DNA of 64,000 nt from an uncultured Algibacter sp. (GTDB lineage Bacteria > Bacteroidota > Bacteroidia > Flavobacteriales > Flavobacteriaceae), in the NCBI GenBank assembly GCA_947502405.1, contig CANMZT010000015.1, positions 36,553 to 100,552 on the forward strand, given 5' to 3'. How positions within the stretch are numbered: position 1 is the first letter of the stretch; the number at the start of each line of letters is the position of its first letter. The notes under the pieces were generated by a model. It did not search any database. It was given only the letters and a program-made list of their open reading frames with translations, and was not told the DNA's origin. Position numbers and translations under genes: made by a program. Positions 29,545 through 38,356 of the stretch are shown piece after piece.

Positions 29545-29616
29545 AATTTTAGTTCTATTATAATAAAAGGTTGCTTCAAAAGTTATATTTTTAGCCAATT
29601 AAACCAATATTCTTAA

Positions 29617-31182
29617 ATGAAACGCTATTTATATTTTATAATCACCTTATGTTTTTTAATACTATGGAGTTCTTGTAGAAAAGATTTTGAGTTTTCTCCA
29701 AGTACAGGCAGTCTTGAATTTTCAAGAGACACTGTTTATTTGGATACTGTATTTACAAACATTGGCTCGAGTACATATAATTTAAAAGTTTATAATAAAA
29801 GTGATGATGATATTGTAATCCCATCTCTTGGTTTAGCAGGTGGTGAGGCTTCAAATTATAGATTAAGTGTAGATGGTATTTCAGGGAAGCGTTTTGAAGA
29901 TATAGAGCTATTAGCTGAGGATAGTTTGTTCATTTTTATTGAATCAACTATAGATATAAACAATTTTACAAACCTTGATGGCACATATTTATACACAGAT
30001 CAAATTGAGTTTGATTCAGGTTCTAATCTTCAAAAAGTAGAATTAGTAACCCTTGTACAAGATGCTGTTTTTATTTTCCCTGATAGAGATAATACAACCA
30101 AAGTGATTGAAACCTTAATTCTGGATATTGATGGGGAAATGGTGGAAACCGAATTACAAGGTCGTGAATTGTTACCAACTGAACTCACCTTTACAAATGA
30201 GAAACCCTATGTTGTTTATGGATTTGCAACCGTTCCTAACGGAGAAACATTAACTATTGAGGCTGGAGCACGTTTACATTTTCATGAAAACTCAGGTATC
30301 ATTGTCTCAAATGGTGCTTCAATTAATGTAAATGGTGCTTATAGTAATGACCGAGACTTAATGGAAAATGAAGTGATTTTTGAAGGGGATCGATTAGAAC
30401 CCAACTTCTCTGATGTTCCAGGGCAATGGGGTACTATATGGCTTTTAGATGGTAGTATTAATAACACCATTAACTACGCAACAATAAAAAACGCTACTAT
30501 TGGTGTTTTAAGTGATGGAAACCCTGATGAGTCCACTAATAAACTTAATATAACAAACACTCAAATTTATAACTCTAGTAGCTTTGGTATTCTTGGAAGA
30601 AACACCTCTATTTCTGGAGAAAATGTGGTTATCAATAATTCTGGTTTGTCATCTTTTGCTGGAACCATAGGTGGCAAATACAATTTCACACACTCAACCA
30701 TAGCCAACTACTGGGATGCTGGTTTTAGGCAATTCCCTTCTGTGTTACTAAACAATTTTATTGTAGACGAAAATAACGTTGCTACCTTAGCTGATTTAAC
30801 TGAAGCTAATTTTAACAATTGTATAATCTATGGTAATGATAATCCTGAAATTCTTTTAGATGAAGTTGAAGATGATGCAGTCGTTTTTAATTTTAAGTTT
30901 ACCAACTGTTTAATTCGTTTTGATGATAATAGTAATAATTTTTCAGGAGCTAACTACGATTTTGATGACACATCTAAATATGAAGGCATTATTTTTAATC
31001 AAGACCCAAATTTTAAAGATGTAGATTTGAATGAAATGATTATTGGTGATGAATCTGCAGCAAACGGACAAGGTCTAGCGTCTTTTGCGTCTCAAGTACC
31101 ATTTGATATTTTGAACGTTAATAGAGTAAGTTCTCCAGACATAGGTGCATATCAACATGTTACTTTTGAAGAAGAGGATTAA
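29617..31182 (+). CDS. Lipoprotein with right-handed beta-helix region
   Basis: At 521 residues it begins with a lipoprotein signal (lipobox LWSSC, cysteine 20). An N-terminal Ig-like part (about 30-150) precedes a repeat region (about 200-430) with short strand-turn units rich in Asn, Gly, Ile and Val (NTQIYNSSSFGILGRNTSI, NCIIYGNDNPEI). That pattern is typical of right-handed parallel beta-helix proteins. Such domains often bind or cleave polysaccharides, but I see no catalytic signature. It is exposed on the cell surface or in the periplasm. The closing FASQVPFDILNV...DIGAYQ segment is common in this family of flavobacterial proteins. Confidence 0.75.
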   Translation: MKRYLYFIITLCFLILWSSCRKDFEFSPSTGSLEFSRDTVYLDTVFTNIGSSTYNLKVYNKSDDDIVIPSLGLAGGEASNYRLSVDGISGKRFEDIELLAEDSLFIFIESTIDINNFTNLDGTYLYTDQIEFDSGSNLQKVELVTLVQDAVFIFPDRDNTTKVIETLILDIDGEMVETELQGRELLPTELTFTNEKPYVVYGFATVPNGETLTIEAGARLHFHENSGIIVSNGASINVNGAYSNDRDLMENEVIFEGDRLEPNFSDVPGQWGTIWLLDGSINNTINYATIKNATIGVLSDGNPDESTNKLNITNTQIYNSSSFGILGRNTSISGENVVINNSGLSSFAGTIGGKYNFTHSTIANYWDAGFRQFPSVLLNNFIVDENNVATLADLTEANFNNCIIYGNDNPEILLDEVEDDAVVFNFKFTNCLIRFDDNSNNFSGANYDFDDTSKYEGIIFNQDPNFKDVDLNEMIIGDESAANGQGLASFASQVPFDILNVNRVSSPDIGAYQHVTFEEED

Positions 31183-31260
31183 CAGTCTCTTAACATGTAA
31201 TCTACTCAAATACAGCTATTTTAGTTTTTACTATTAATCAAAAACAAAAAACGTAAAAAC

Positions 31261-31713
31261 ATGAAAAAGCTACCAATCCTAATCATTCTCTTTTTAAGTA
31301 TATCTTTTAGTTATGCTCAAACTGAAGCAGATAAAAAAGGGGTTAAAAAAGCCTGTATGAACTATATTGAAGGTTTCTATGAAGGTGACGAAAGTAAACT
31401 TAAAGAAAGCCTACAACCTACCCTCAATAAATTTGGATTTTGGAAAGATAAAAATTCGGGAGATTATAAGCAACGAGATTACCTGTCTTACGATAAGGCT
31501 TTAGCTTATGCTCGAAGTGTTTTAGAAAAAAAGCGGTTTGCAAAACCTGATTCTCCAAAAAAAGTTGAAGTTTTTGATATTGGAAATGTAATTGCCTCTG
31601 CCAAAGTTACTGCTAGATGGGGTATAGATTACATACTGCTTTCTAAACGCGGAGATAAATGGATGATTGAACAGGTGATTTGGGAAGGACCTTTGGATAA
31701 GCCAGCTCATTAA
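31261..31713 (+). CDS. Secreted NTF2-like (lumazine-binding type) protein
   Basis: At 150 residues it has a signal peptide (cleavage near SYAQ, residue 20) and a single NTF2-like domain. The domain pattern (YIEGFYEGDESKLKESL near the start, a central FWK segment, ending in KWMIEQVIWEG) matches the putative lumazine-binding group of NTF2-like proteins common in Bacteroidota. The function is unknown. It follows the beta-helix lipoprotein by 78 bases and is convergent with glyA. Confidence 0.75.
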   Translation: MKKLPILIILFLSISFSYAQTEADKKGVKKACMNYIEGFYEGDESKLKESLQPTLNKFGFWKDKNSGDYKQRDYLSYDKALAYARSVLEKKRFAKPDSPKKVEVFDIGNVIASAKVTARWGIDYILLSKRGDKWMIEQVIWEGPLDKPAH

Positions 31714-31724
31714 ATCAAACTTAA

Positions 31725-31754
31725 GTCCCTATAGCTATCAGGATGGTAACACGC
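31725..31754 (-). repeat. Degenerate inverted fragment of the GCGTTA...TAACGC repeat family
   Basis: The reverse complement of this stretch reads GCGTGTTACCATCCTGATAG and continues with TATAGGGAC. That closely follows the beginning of the copy at 34627, with an insertion of two bases. It probably marks an old, decayed copy in the gap before glyA. Confidence 0.45.
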
Positions 31755-31759
31755 AAAAA

Positions 31760-31787
31760 AAACTCTGAGGCAATAGCCTCAGAGTTT
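31760..31787 (-). terminator. Terminator of glyA
   Basis: AAACTCTGAGGC and GCCTCAGAGTTT form a perfect 12-base stem with a 4-base loop. The A run just left of it becomes a U run in the minus-strand transcript. Confidence 0.9.
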
Positions 31788-31819
31788 CTATGTAATTAAC
31801 ACTAGATTTGATTTAGGGA

Positions 31820-33091
31820 CTACACGAATAAAGGTTTATCCTTCATCATGCTATTAACTTTTGTTTTAACTGCTTCAAGAGTCGCATCATCTTCAAAGTT
31901 AGTAATAACCTCGTCAATTAACTCCACTATAGCAAGCATATCATCTTCTTTTAAACCACGAGTGGTAACCGCAGCTGTACCTAAACGGATACCAGAAGTT
32001 ACAAATGGCGACTTATCATCAAACGGCACCATATTCTTATTAGCAGTAATATCAGCTTTTACTAAAGCTTGTTCAGCATCTTTACCAGAAACGTTTTTGT
32101 TACGCAAATCAATTAACATCATATGGTTATCTGTTCCACCAGAAATGATATTATACCCCTTAGCTACTAAAGCATCAGCCATAGCTGCAGCATTTTTCTT
32201 AACTTGTAATTGGTAATGTAAAAAGCTATCTGTTAAAGCTTCACCAAAAGCAATTGCTTTTGCAGCAATAATATGCTCTAGAGGCCCTCCTTGATTTCCT
32301 GGGAATACAGCAGAATCTAAAAGTGATGACATTTTACGCAAGTTTCCATTTTTAAGTTTAATACCAAATGGGTTTTCAAAATCTTTTCCCATCATAATCA
32401 TTCCTCCTCTTGGTCCTCTTAGGGTTTTGTGCGTTGTGGTAGTAATGATATGACAATGCGGAAGCGGGTCATTTAAAATACCTTTCGCTATTAAACCTGC
32501 TGGATGCGATATATCAGCTAATAAAATAGCTCCAACGCTATCTGCAATGGCTCTAAAACGTTTAAAATCAATATCTCTTGAATACGCAGAAGCCCCAGCA
32601 ATAATTAATTTTGGCTGCTCTTTAGTCGCTATCTCTTGAATTTTGTCATAGTTTAAAACTCCTGTTTCTTGCTCTACACCATAAAAAACGGGATTGTACA
32701 ACTTACCAGAAAAATTTACTGGAGATCCATGAGTTAAATGTCCACCATGTGATAAATCAAAACCTAATATAGTATCTCCTGGCTTTAAACAGGCATGATA
32801 CACAGCTGTGTTAGCTTGACTACCAGAGTGTGGTTGCACATTAACATAAGCTGCACCAAATAAGGTTTTAGCTCTATCAATAGCAATTTGTTCTACTTCA
32901 TCGACAACTTCGCAACCGCCATAATATCGCTTTCCAGGGTAACCCTCGGCATATTTATTAGTTAACACAGAGCCTGCAGCTTCCATAACTTGTGGGCTAA
33001 CAAAATTCTCTGAAGCAATAAGTTCTATACCATGTAACTGGCGTTCTTTTTCTGCTTGAATAAGTTCAAAAATTTGTTCGTCGCGTTGCAT
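31820..33091 (-). CDS. glyA: Serine hydroxymethyltransferase
   Basis: At 423 residues it is a full-length GlyA. It contains the [16 protein letters not shown] start, the [12 protein letters not shown] motif, [10 protein letters not shown], and the PLP-binding lysine in [14 protein letters not shown] (around residue 227). It converts serine and tetrahydrofolate to glycine and methylene-tetrahydrofolate. It stands alone, with its own promoter-like box at 33120-33127 and a strong terminator. Confidence 0.97.
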   Translation of the reverse strand: MQRDEQIFELIQAEKERQLHGIELIASENFVSPQVMEAAGSVLTNKYAEGYPGKRYYGGCEVVDEVEQIAIDRAKTLFGAAYVNVQPHSGSQANTAVYHACLKPGDTILGFDLSHGGHLTHGSPVNFSGKLYNPVFYGVEQETGVLNYDKIQEIATKEQPKLIIAGASAYSRDIDFKRFRAIADSVGAILLADISHPAGLIAKGILNDPLPHCHIITTTTHKTLRGPRGGMIMMGKDFENPFGIKLKNGNLRKMSSLLDSAVFPGNQGGPLEHIIAAKAIAFGEALTDSFLHYQLQVKKNAAAMADALVAKGYNIISGGTDNHMMLIDLRNKNVSGKDAEQALVKADITANKNMVPFDDKSPFVTSGIRLGTAAVTTRGLKEDDMLAIVELIDEVITNFEDDATLEAVKTKVNSMMKDKPLFV

Positions 33092-33119
33092 AAAAATGAA
33101 GTTCTTTTTTAATGATGTG

Positions 33120-33127
33120 CAAAAATA
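33120..33127 (-). promoter_or_regulatory. Candidate -7 box of glyA
   Basis: The minus strand reads TATTTTTG, a match to TAnnTTTG. The transcript would start near 33113, leaving a leader of about 22 bases. Confidence 0.4.
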
Positions 33128-33250
33128 GGAAATAGATTAGTTATTAGCTTTAAAAAAAGTAGATTTCAGCTTAAGTTTTCAACGGTTTATTAACCATTAA
33201 AATTAATGCAAATTTTATGTTCTTTTTTAAATTAAAATAAAAAAAATGTG

Positions 33251-33258
33251 TAGGTTTG
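33251..33258 (+). promoter_or_regulatory. Candidate -7 box of fahA
   Basis: TAGGTTTG matches TAnnTTTG. At the -33 spacing (33224-33227) there is TTTT rather than TTTG. The leader to the fahA ATG would be about 28 bases. Confidence 0.45.
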
Positions 33259-33291
33259 ATAAGAATTCAATAAATAAATAAAATTATAGTT

Positions 33292-34572
33292 ATGCCATTA
33301 TCCGCTAACAATCCAGATAGAACATCGTGGTTACACGTTGATAAAAATTCAGACTTTCCCATACAAAATATTCCTTTTGGAGTGTTTTTAACCCGTGATG
33401 ATATTATTACCATTGGTACACGTATTGGAGATACTGCCATAGATCTTGGTGCATTGCATCAACTCGGGTATTTTGATGGAATCCCGCTTACTGATGATAT
33501 TTTTCTTCAAGATTCTCTAAACGATTTTATTGCTGATGGTAGAAAAACATGGCGCGCCGTTAGAAATAGAATTGCTGAAATTTTTGATTCAAAAAACGAT
33601 ACCTTAAAGAAAAACACCAAGGATAAAGAAACTATTTTGTTTCGTTTAGATGAAATTGAAATGCAACTTCCTGTTCAAATTGGTGATTATACAGATTTTT
33701 ACTCTAGTATAGAACATGCCACCAATGTAGGAACCATGTTTAGAGATCCAGATAATGCTTTGCTACCCAACTGGCTGCATATACCTGTGGGTTATCATGG
33801 TAGAAGTAGCTCTATTATCCCTTCTGGAATTCCAGTACACAGACCACAAGGTCAAACCTTACCTAACGGCGCTACAGAACCTGTTTTTGGACCAAGCAGA
33901 TTGGTAGATTTTGAATTAGAAATGGCATTCATCACAACAGATGCTAACGATTTAGGCGAGCCTATTCCTATTGAAGAAGCTGAAGAATATATTTTTGGGC
34001 TTGTATTGCTAAACGATTGGAGTGCTCGCGATATTCAAAAATGGGAATACGTCCCTTTAGGGCCTTTTTTAGCTAAAAACTTTGCGTCATCAATCTCACC
34101 ATGGATTGTAACTTTAGATGCACTGGAGCCTTACCGCGTTGAAAGCCCAAAACCTAAAAAAGAACAACTACCATATTTAAAATATAAAGGCAAAAAGAGT
34201 TACGATATTAACTTAGAGGTTGCCATACAACCAGAAAACGCAAAAGAAACTGTGGTAAGCAATTCTAATTTTAAATACATGTACTGGAATATGGTACAAC
34301 AATTAGCACATCATACTGTTAACGGTTGCCCTGTTAATTCTGGTGATATGATGGGAAGTGGTACCATTTCTGGACCAACCGAAGACAGCTATGGCTCTAT
34401 GCTAGAGCTTACTTGGAGAGGCGAAAAACCAATTAAAATGAAAGATGGTAGCGAGCGTAAGTTTATAAACGATAACGACACCGTGATTATGCGTGGCTAC
34501 TGCGAAAACGATGGCACACGTATTGGTTTTGGTGAGGTTTCCACAAAGTTATTACCCGTTTACAACAAATAA
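33292..34572 (+). CDS. fahA: Fumarylacetoacetase
   Basis: At 426 residues it has both parts of the eukaryote-like enzyme: the N-terminal SH3-like domain (about 1-115) and the catalytic FAH domain (about 120-420). Visible elements are DYTDFYSSIEHATNVG (metal and catalytic histidine), YHGRSSSI, VDFELEMAF, LNDWSARDIQKWEY and GSGTISGP. It hydrolyses fumarylacetoacetate to fumarate and acetoacetate, the last step of tyrosine breakdown. The other tyrosine-degradation genes are not in the window. A terminator follows. Confidence 0.95.
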   Translation: MPLSANNPDRTSWLHVDKNSDFPIQNIPFGVFLTRDDIITIGTRIGDTAIDLGALHQLGYFDGIPLTDDIFLQDSLNDFIADGRKTWRAVRNRIAEIFDSKNDTLKKNTKDKETILFRLDEIEMQLPVQIGDYTDFYSSIEHATNVGTMFRDPDNALLPNWLHIPVGYHGRSSSIIPSGIPVHRPQGQTLPNGATEPVFGPSRLVDFELEMAFITTDANDLGEPIPIEEAEEYIFGLVLLNDWSARDIQKWEYVPLGPFLAKNFASSISPWIVTLDALEPYRVESPKPKKEQLPYLKYKGKKSYDINLEVAIQPENAKETVVSNSNFKYMYWNMVQQLAHHTVNGCPVNSGDMMGSGTISGPTEDSYGSMLELTWRGEKPIKMKDGSERKFINDNDTVIMRGYCENDGTRIGFGEVSTKLLPVYNK

Positions 34573-34598
34573 AAAGTAACATATAAAATAAATAAAAT

Positions 34599-34620
34599 CC
34601 TGCCTAGTGCAGGTTTTTTT
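34599..34620 (+). terminator. Terminator of fahA
   Basis: CCTGC and GCAGG form a 5-base stem around CTAGT, followed by seven T residues. Confidence 0.8.
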
Positions 34621-34626
34621 AGTTTT

Positions 34627-34737
34627 GGGCGTTACCATCCCGATAGCAATCGGGAGGTCGGGCTATACGTTACAAGTCCTCGCTTCTGCGCTAAGGCGCA
34701 AAAGCTGTGGGCTATCCACTACTATCCCTAACGCGGG
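34627..34737. repeat. Dispersed repeat, copy A (GCGTTA...TAACGC ends)
   Basis: This element of about 108 bases starts GGGCGTTACC and ends TAACGCGGG; the GCGTTA/TAACGC ends are inverted. It carries two internal hairpins (CCCGAT/ATCGGG, and TTCTGCGC pairing with GGCGCAAAA). It fills much of the 364-base gap between fahA and the next lipoprotein. In the rest of that gap (34738-34936) I see nothing distinctive. Confidence 0.75.
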
Positions 34738-34936
34738 TAAATCTGCTATCAACATTGTAAAACCCATAAACTAGTACCTTCTGAAAAAATCAATACATAC
34801 ATTTATTTGAAATCTTATTCCTTCATAATAAAACAATAATTAACACTTAATCGAATATATTGGTATTTAATGGATATTATTCATATTTTGGCACCACTAT
34901 TGAAATTACCAACCCAATAACCAAAACAGTAGACCC

Positions 34937-36115
34937 ATGAAAAAAACACTACTCATATTCGTATTAAGCCTATTTATAATGGCCTGTAATACTAGAAAGC
35001 AAGTTGAAAAAGCTGTGAATTCTGGTAATTACAATCAAGCCATAAATACAGCATTAAAAAAACTAAGAGCAAATAAAGACAAAAAACGTAATTACGATTA
35101 TGCTTTAATGCTTCAAGATGCTTACTATAAAGTAACAGAACGCGATATAGAAAATATAGCACACCTTAAAAAAGATAACAATCCAGAAAGCTACAGAACC
35201 ATTTATGAGATGTATCTGGATTTAGATGCACGACAAAATGCTATAAAACCTATTCTTCCGCTTAAAGTCAACGGAAAAAATATCACATTTAATTTTAATA
35301 ATTACAGTGATGCCATTTTAGATTCTAAAAACAAAGTTTCAGATTATACTTATGAAAAAGGGCTGGAATTATTAGAGTCTGATGATAAGAGGGTAATTAG
35401 AGAAGCGTATTCAGAATTAAGCTACTTAGAGCGTATAAACCCAAATTACGAAAACACCAGAGAACTTCTTGAAGAAGCACATCAACGTGGTAAGGACTAT
35501 ATTTTAGTTACTTTAAATAACGATACACAACAAATTATACCTAGTCGTTTAGAAGACGATTTACTAAACTTTAATACCTACGGATTAAATAAATTTTGGA
35601 GCGAGTACCATATCAATAAATTAGAAAATCTAAATTATGACTATGCGATGCAACTTAACTTAAAAGGCATCAACGTATCTCCAGAACGAATCAGCGAGCG
35701 TGAATTTATAAGAGAAAAAGAAATTGTTGATGGTTGGGAATATAAAAAAGACCGAAATGGAGAAGCTATAAAAGATAGCTTAGGCAAGTACATTAAAATA
35801 GATAAGTTAGTAAATGTAAAAGCCAGATATATGGAAACTATACAAACAAAATCTTCACATGTTGTTGGAGATGTGGTGTACTTAAATTTAAAATCTAATC
35901 AGTTATTGGATGCCTTTCCAATTGACAGTGAGTTTGTTTTTGAATATGTATTTGCACGATATAGAGGTGATAAACGCGCATTAAATGCAAACGATATGGC
36001 ACTTATAAATAACAGACGTATCCCCTTCCCTAGTAACGAACAAATGGTTTATGATACGGGCGAAGATTTAAAATTACAGCTCAAGGATATTATAAATTCT
36101 TATGCTGTTAGATAA
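34937..36115 (+). CDS. Lipoprotein of unknown function with helical repeat region
   Basis: At 392 residues it has a lipoprotein signal with lipobox IMAC (cysteine 17). The N-terminal half (about 20-190) is helical and TPR-like (VNSGNYNQAINTALKKL, EKGLELLESDDKRVIREAYSEL). The C-terminal half is mixed, with no motif I recognise. It is probably anchored on the periplasmic side. It stands alone between a repeat and its own terminator. TPR-like repeats point to a binding or scaffold role, but no partner is evident. Confidence 0.7.
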   Translation: MKKTLLIFVLSLFIMACNTRKQVEKAVNSGNYNQAINTALKKLRANKDKKRNYDYALMLQDAYYKVTERDIENIAHLKKDNNPESYRTIYEMYLDLDARQNAIKPILPLKVNGKNITFNFNNYSDAILDSKNKVSDYTYEKGLELLESDDKRVIREAYSELSYLERINPNYENTRELLEEAHQRGKDYILVTLNNDTQQIIPSRLEDDLLNFNTYGLNKFWSEYHINKLENLNYDYAMQLNLKGINVSPERISEREFIREKEIVDGWEYKKDRNGEAIKDSLGKYIKIDKLVNVKARYMETIQTKSSHVVGDVVYLNLKSNQLLDAFPIDSEFVFEYVFARYRGDKRALNANDMALINNRRIPFPSNEQMVYDTGEDLKLQLKDIINSYAVR

Positions 36116-36116
36116 T

Positions 36117-36150
36117 AAAAAAACTCCCTAATTACTTTGGGAGTTTTTTT
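36117..36150. terminator. Terminator after the lipoprotein gene
   Basis: AAAAACTCCC and GGGAGTTTTT pair around a 10-base loop, with A and T runs on either side. It can serve both this gene and the convergent GH9 gene. Confidence 0.85.
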
Positions 36151-36212
36151 ATTTAGATTAGCACCTATTTATTTTACATTCATATATATATAAATATAGT
36201 AGAAAAACTTTT

Positions 36213-38174
36213 CTAATGCTTCAGTAACTTCTTAGTGTACGTCCTGTTATCTTCAGTAATAATTTTTAAAATATAAAGTCCGTTTTGAATATCTGGCAAA
36301 CTAATCTTTGCTGATGCTGTGGTATGTACAACTTTACCAAGCGTATTATAAACCACTACTAAAGCTATTTTTTTTTCAGAATTAATTTGAAATGTTCCAT
36401 TTGTAGGATTAGGATATATGGTTATTGTTTCAGACATCAACTCTAAATCATCAGTACTTAATACTGCTCCATTTTGATAAAAATTAAGCGCATTTAATGC
36501 ATACGCCAAAGGCGCATTCCAATTGATGGTTACTTCGTTGGATGCATAAGAACACCAATCGTCTACATAAGAACCCGCATTAGAGGTATTGATATATCCA
36601 GAACATCCATCTTGACGTCCAGGATTAGGGCCACCACATAACATGCCAGGAATTGGCGCAGCAATACCATCGGCATCAGATATTCTATGATGTGGGCTTA
36701 CAGGTGAGATTTCTCCAAACCCCGAAACATAACAATAGCCAGTACCATTTCTACCTAATAAATAATCCATACCAATATATGCTGCATCTAAATACGTATC
36801 ATCATTAGTCAATTCATAAGCTCTAATTAATAGTAGAATATGATTTGCAGCAACACTATTACTACCCCAAACATAATCCCAATTAGAAACTCCCATAGAT
36901 ATATTCATTACAGAGTTTTCTATTTGGTTTTTTAAAGCATCCGCAGTAATTAAAAATGTATTTCTAGCAGTATTGATAGTGCTTGAAGAAAATGAAGTAT
37001 CATGATGTAACATTGAAATTAAAGCTAAAGGGTCTGTGTATTGCCAACTTGGTGTACCATTACCAATACTAGATACAACAATATCATTACTATAATTTGT
37101 ATTATTTGTAGTTATAAATAGTTCTACCGCTGCCCATTGAAATTCGTCACTAACATTGCTGTCTCCATATTCGCCTGTGTTAACACCATTGGGGTTTATA
37201 AAATAATCGGTAGGGTTTGCCTCAGCCCACGCATAGGCGGCCTCTGCAGCACTTAAAAGTGTAGCACTATAACCAGGTAATTCACTCTCATAATTTGCAT
37301 AAATTCTCGAAGCCATTGCCATAACTGCGGCAAAATTTAAAGTTGCTGATGTACTTTTCTTTATTACATATCGTGTTGCTGTATAAGCATTTGGCATTAT
37401 TCTACCTGAAAAATTTAATCCTGTTAATTTGTGATACACACCACCATCTGAAGGTTCTTGCATTGTAAGCATCCAATCTAAATTCCACTTTACCTCGTCT
37501 AATAGGTCTGGTAAATTTCCACCAGTTTCAGGAATATCTATGGCTTTTACTTGGTAATAGCTTTCAAAATGTTCGTAAGCTGCTAAAAGCGTATATGTTG
37601 AAATACCACTGTTTACAATATATTTATTATAATCACCAGCATCATACCATCCTTTTGGTGAAGAAATAATAGTATTAGTAGGTCTTGCAGGAGATGCTGC
37701 TGAACTATGCACACGAACACTAGTATCTGGATGCCCCATACTTCTGGCATATATACCGCCATAAGTTGACGAAATTGCAGTTGAAGCTCTATTGAAATAG
37801 TAATATTTTAAACTAGCATCAGAAATGTCTTGGTAAATATCTGAACCTATATTAAATGTAACTTCTTCACCACTAACCTGACATTTATATACACCAGCTG
37901 TAGTAATAGATGACACCTCTATTTTTGACACGTACTCTTGGGCATCTGACCAGTAATTTACAGCAGCTGATGTTCCTGAAAGTACAACATTGTCATCTGC
38001 ATCTAAAACTGTAAAGGTTTGAGGAGAAAAGGTGGTATTAGCTACTAGACTAATCACTTTACCTCTATCATTAAAATACCCTATTTGATTGTATCTAACA
38101 TCAATAGTCTGAGATACACATACCAAGGCATTCAAAAGTAAAATAGCTAAAAGTAATTTTGATTTCATATTCAT
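36213..38174 (-). CDS. GH9 endoglucanase-type hydrolase with T9SS sorting domain
   Basis: The protein has 653 residues. A signal peptide (about 1-21) is followed by an N-terminal Ig-like CelD_N domain (about 24-108). The family 9 catalytic domain (about 115-570) has the aspartates of KGWYDAGDYNKY (D178, D181), the SPHHR histidine block and the proton-donor glutamate in SNEVTINWNAPLAYAL. From about 585 there is a type A C-terminal sorting domain (ITIYPNPTNGTFQI ... GLYILKI ... TKKLLKH). It would be exported by the type IX system and attack beta-1,4-glucans such as cellulose. No SusC/SusD pair or other glycosidase is nearby, so it is not part of a polysaccharide-utilisation locus here. Confidence 0.92.
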   Translation of the reverse strand: MNMKSKLLLAILLLNALVCVSQTIDVRYNQIGYFNDRGKVISLVANTTFSPQTFTVLDADDNVVLSGTSAAVNYWSDAQEYVSKIEVSSITTAGVYKCQVSGEEVTFNIGSDIYQDISDASLKYYYFNRASTAISSTYGGIYARSMGHPDTSVRVHSSAASPARPTNTIISSPKGWYDAGDYNKYIVNSGISTYTLLAAYEHFESYYQVKAIDIPETGGNLPDLLDEVKWNLDWMLTMQEPSDGGVYHKLTGLNFSGRIMPNAYTATRYVIKKSTSATLNFAAVMAMASRIYANYESELPGYSATLLSAAEAAYAWAEANPTDYFINPNGVNTGEYGDSNVSDEFQWAAVELFITTNNTNYSNDIVVSSIGNGTPSWQYTDPLALISMLHHDTSFSSSTINTARNTFLITADALKNQIENSVMNISMGVSNWDYVWGSNSVAANHILLLIRAYELTNDDTYLDAAYIGMDYLLGRNGTGYCYVSGFGEISPVSPHHRISDADGIAAPIPGMLCGGPNPGRQDGCSGYINTSNAGSYVDDWCSYASNEVTINWNAPLAYALNALNFYQNGAVLSTDDLELMSETITIYPNPTNGTFQINSEKKIALVVVYNTLGKVVHTTASAKISLPDIQNGLYILKIITEDNRTYTKKLLKH

Positions 38175-38356
38175 TTTTTTATATTTCTTGACACTATTAA
38201 CCTCTATCCTTAGAGAAATCTAATATACAAAATCAATAATTTTTAAGATAAAGCTTAATAAAGACTTTAGTACTTTACCTAAACAAAATTGACGACTATC
38301 AATTTATAAACAACTCTATCACGAATACTTAATTCGTAAATCATTTTAAAAAAGCA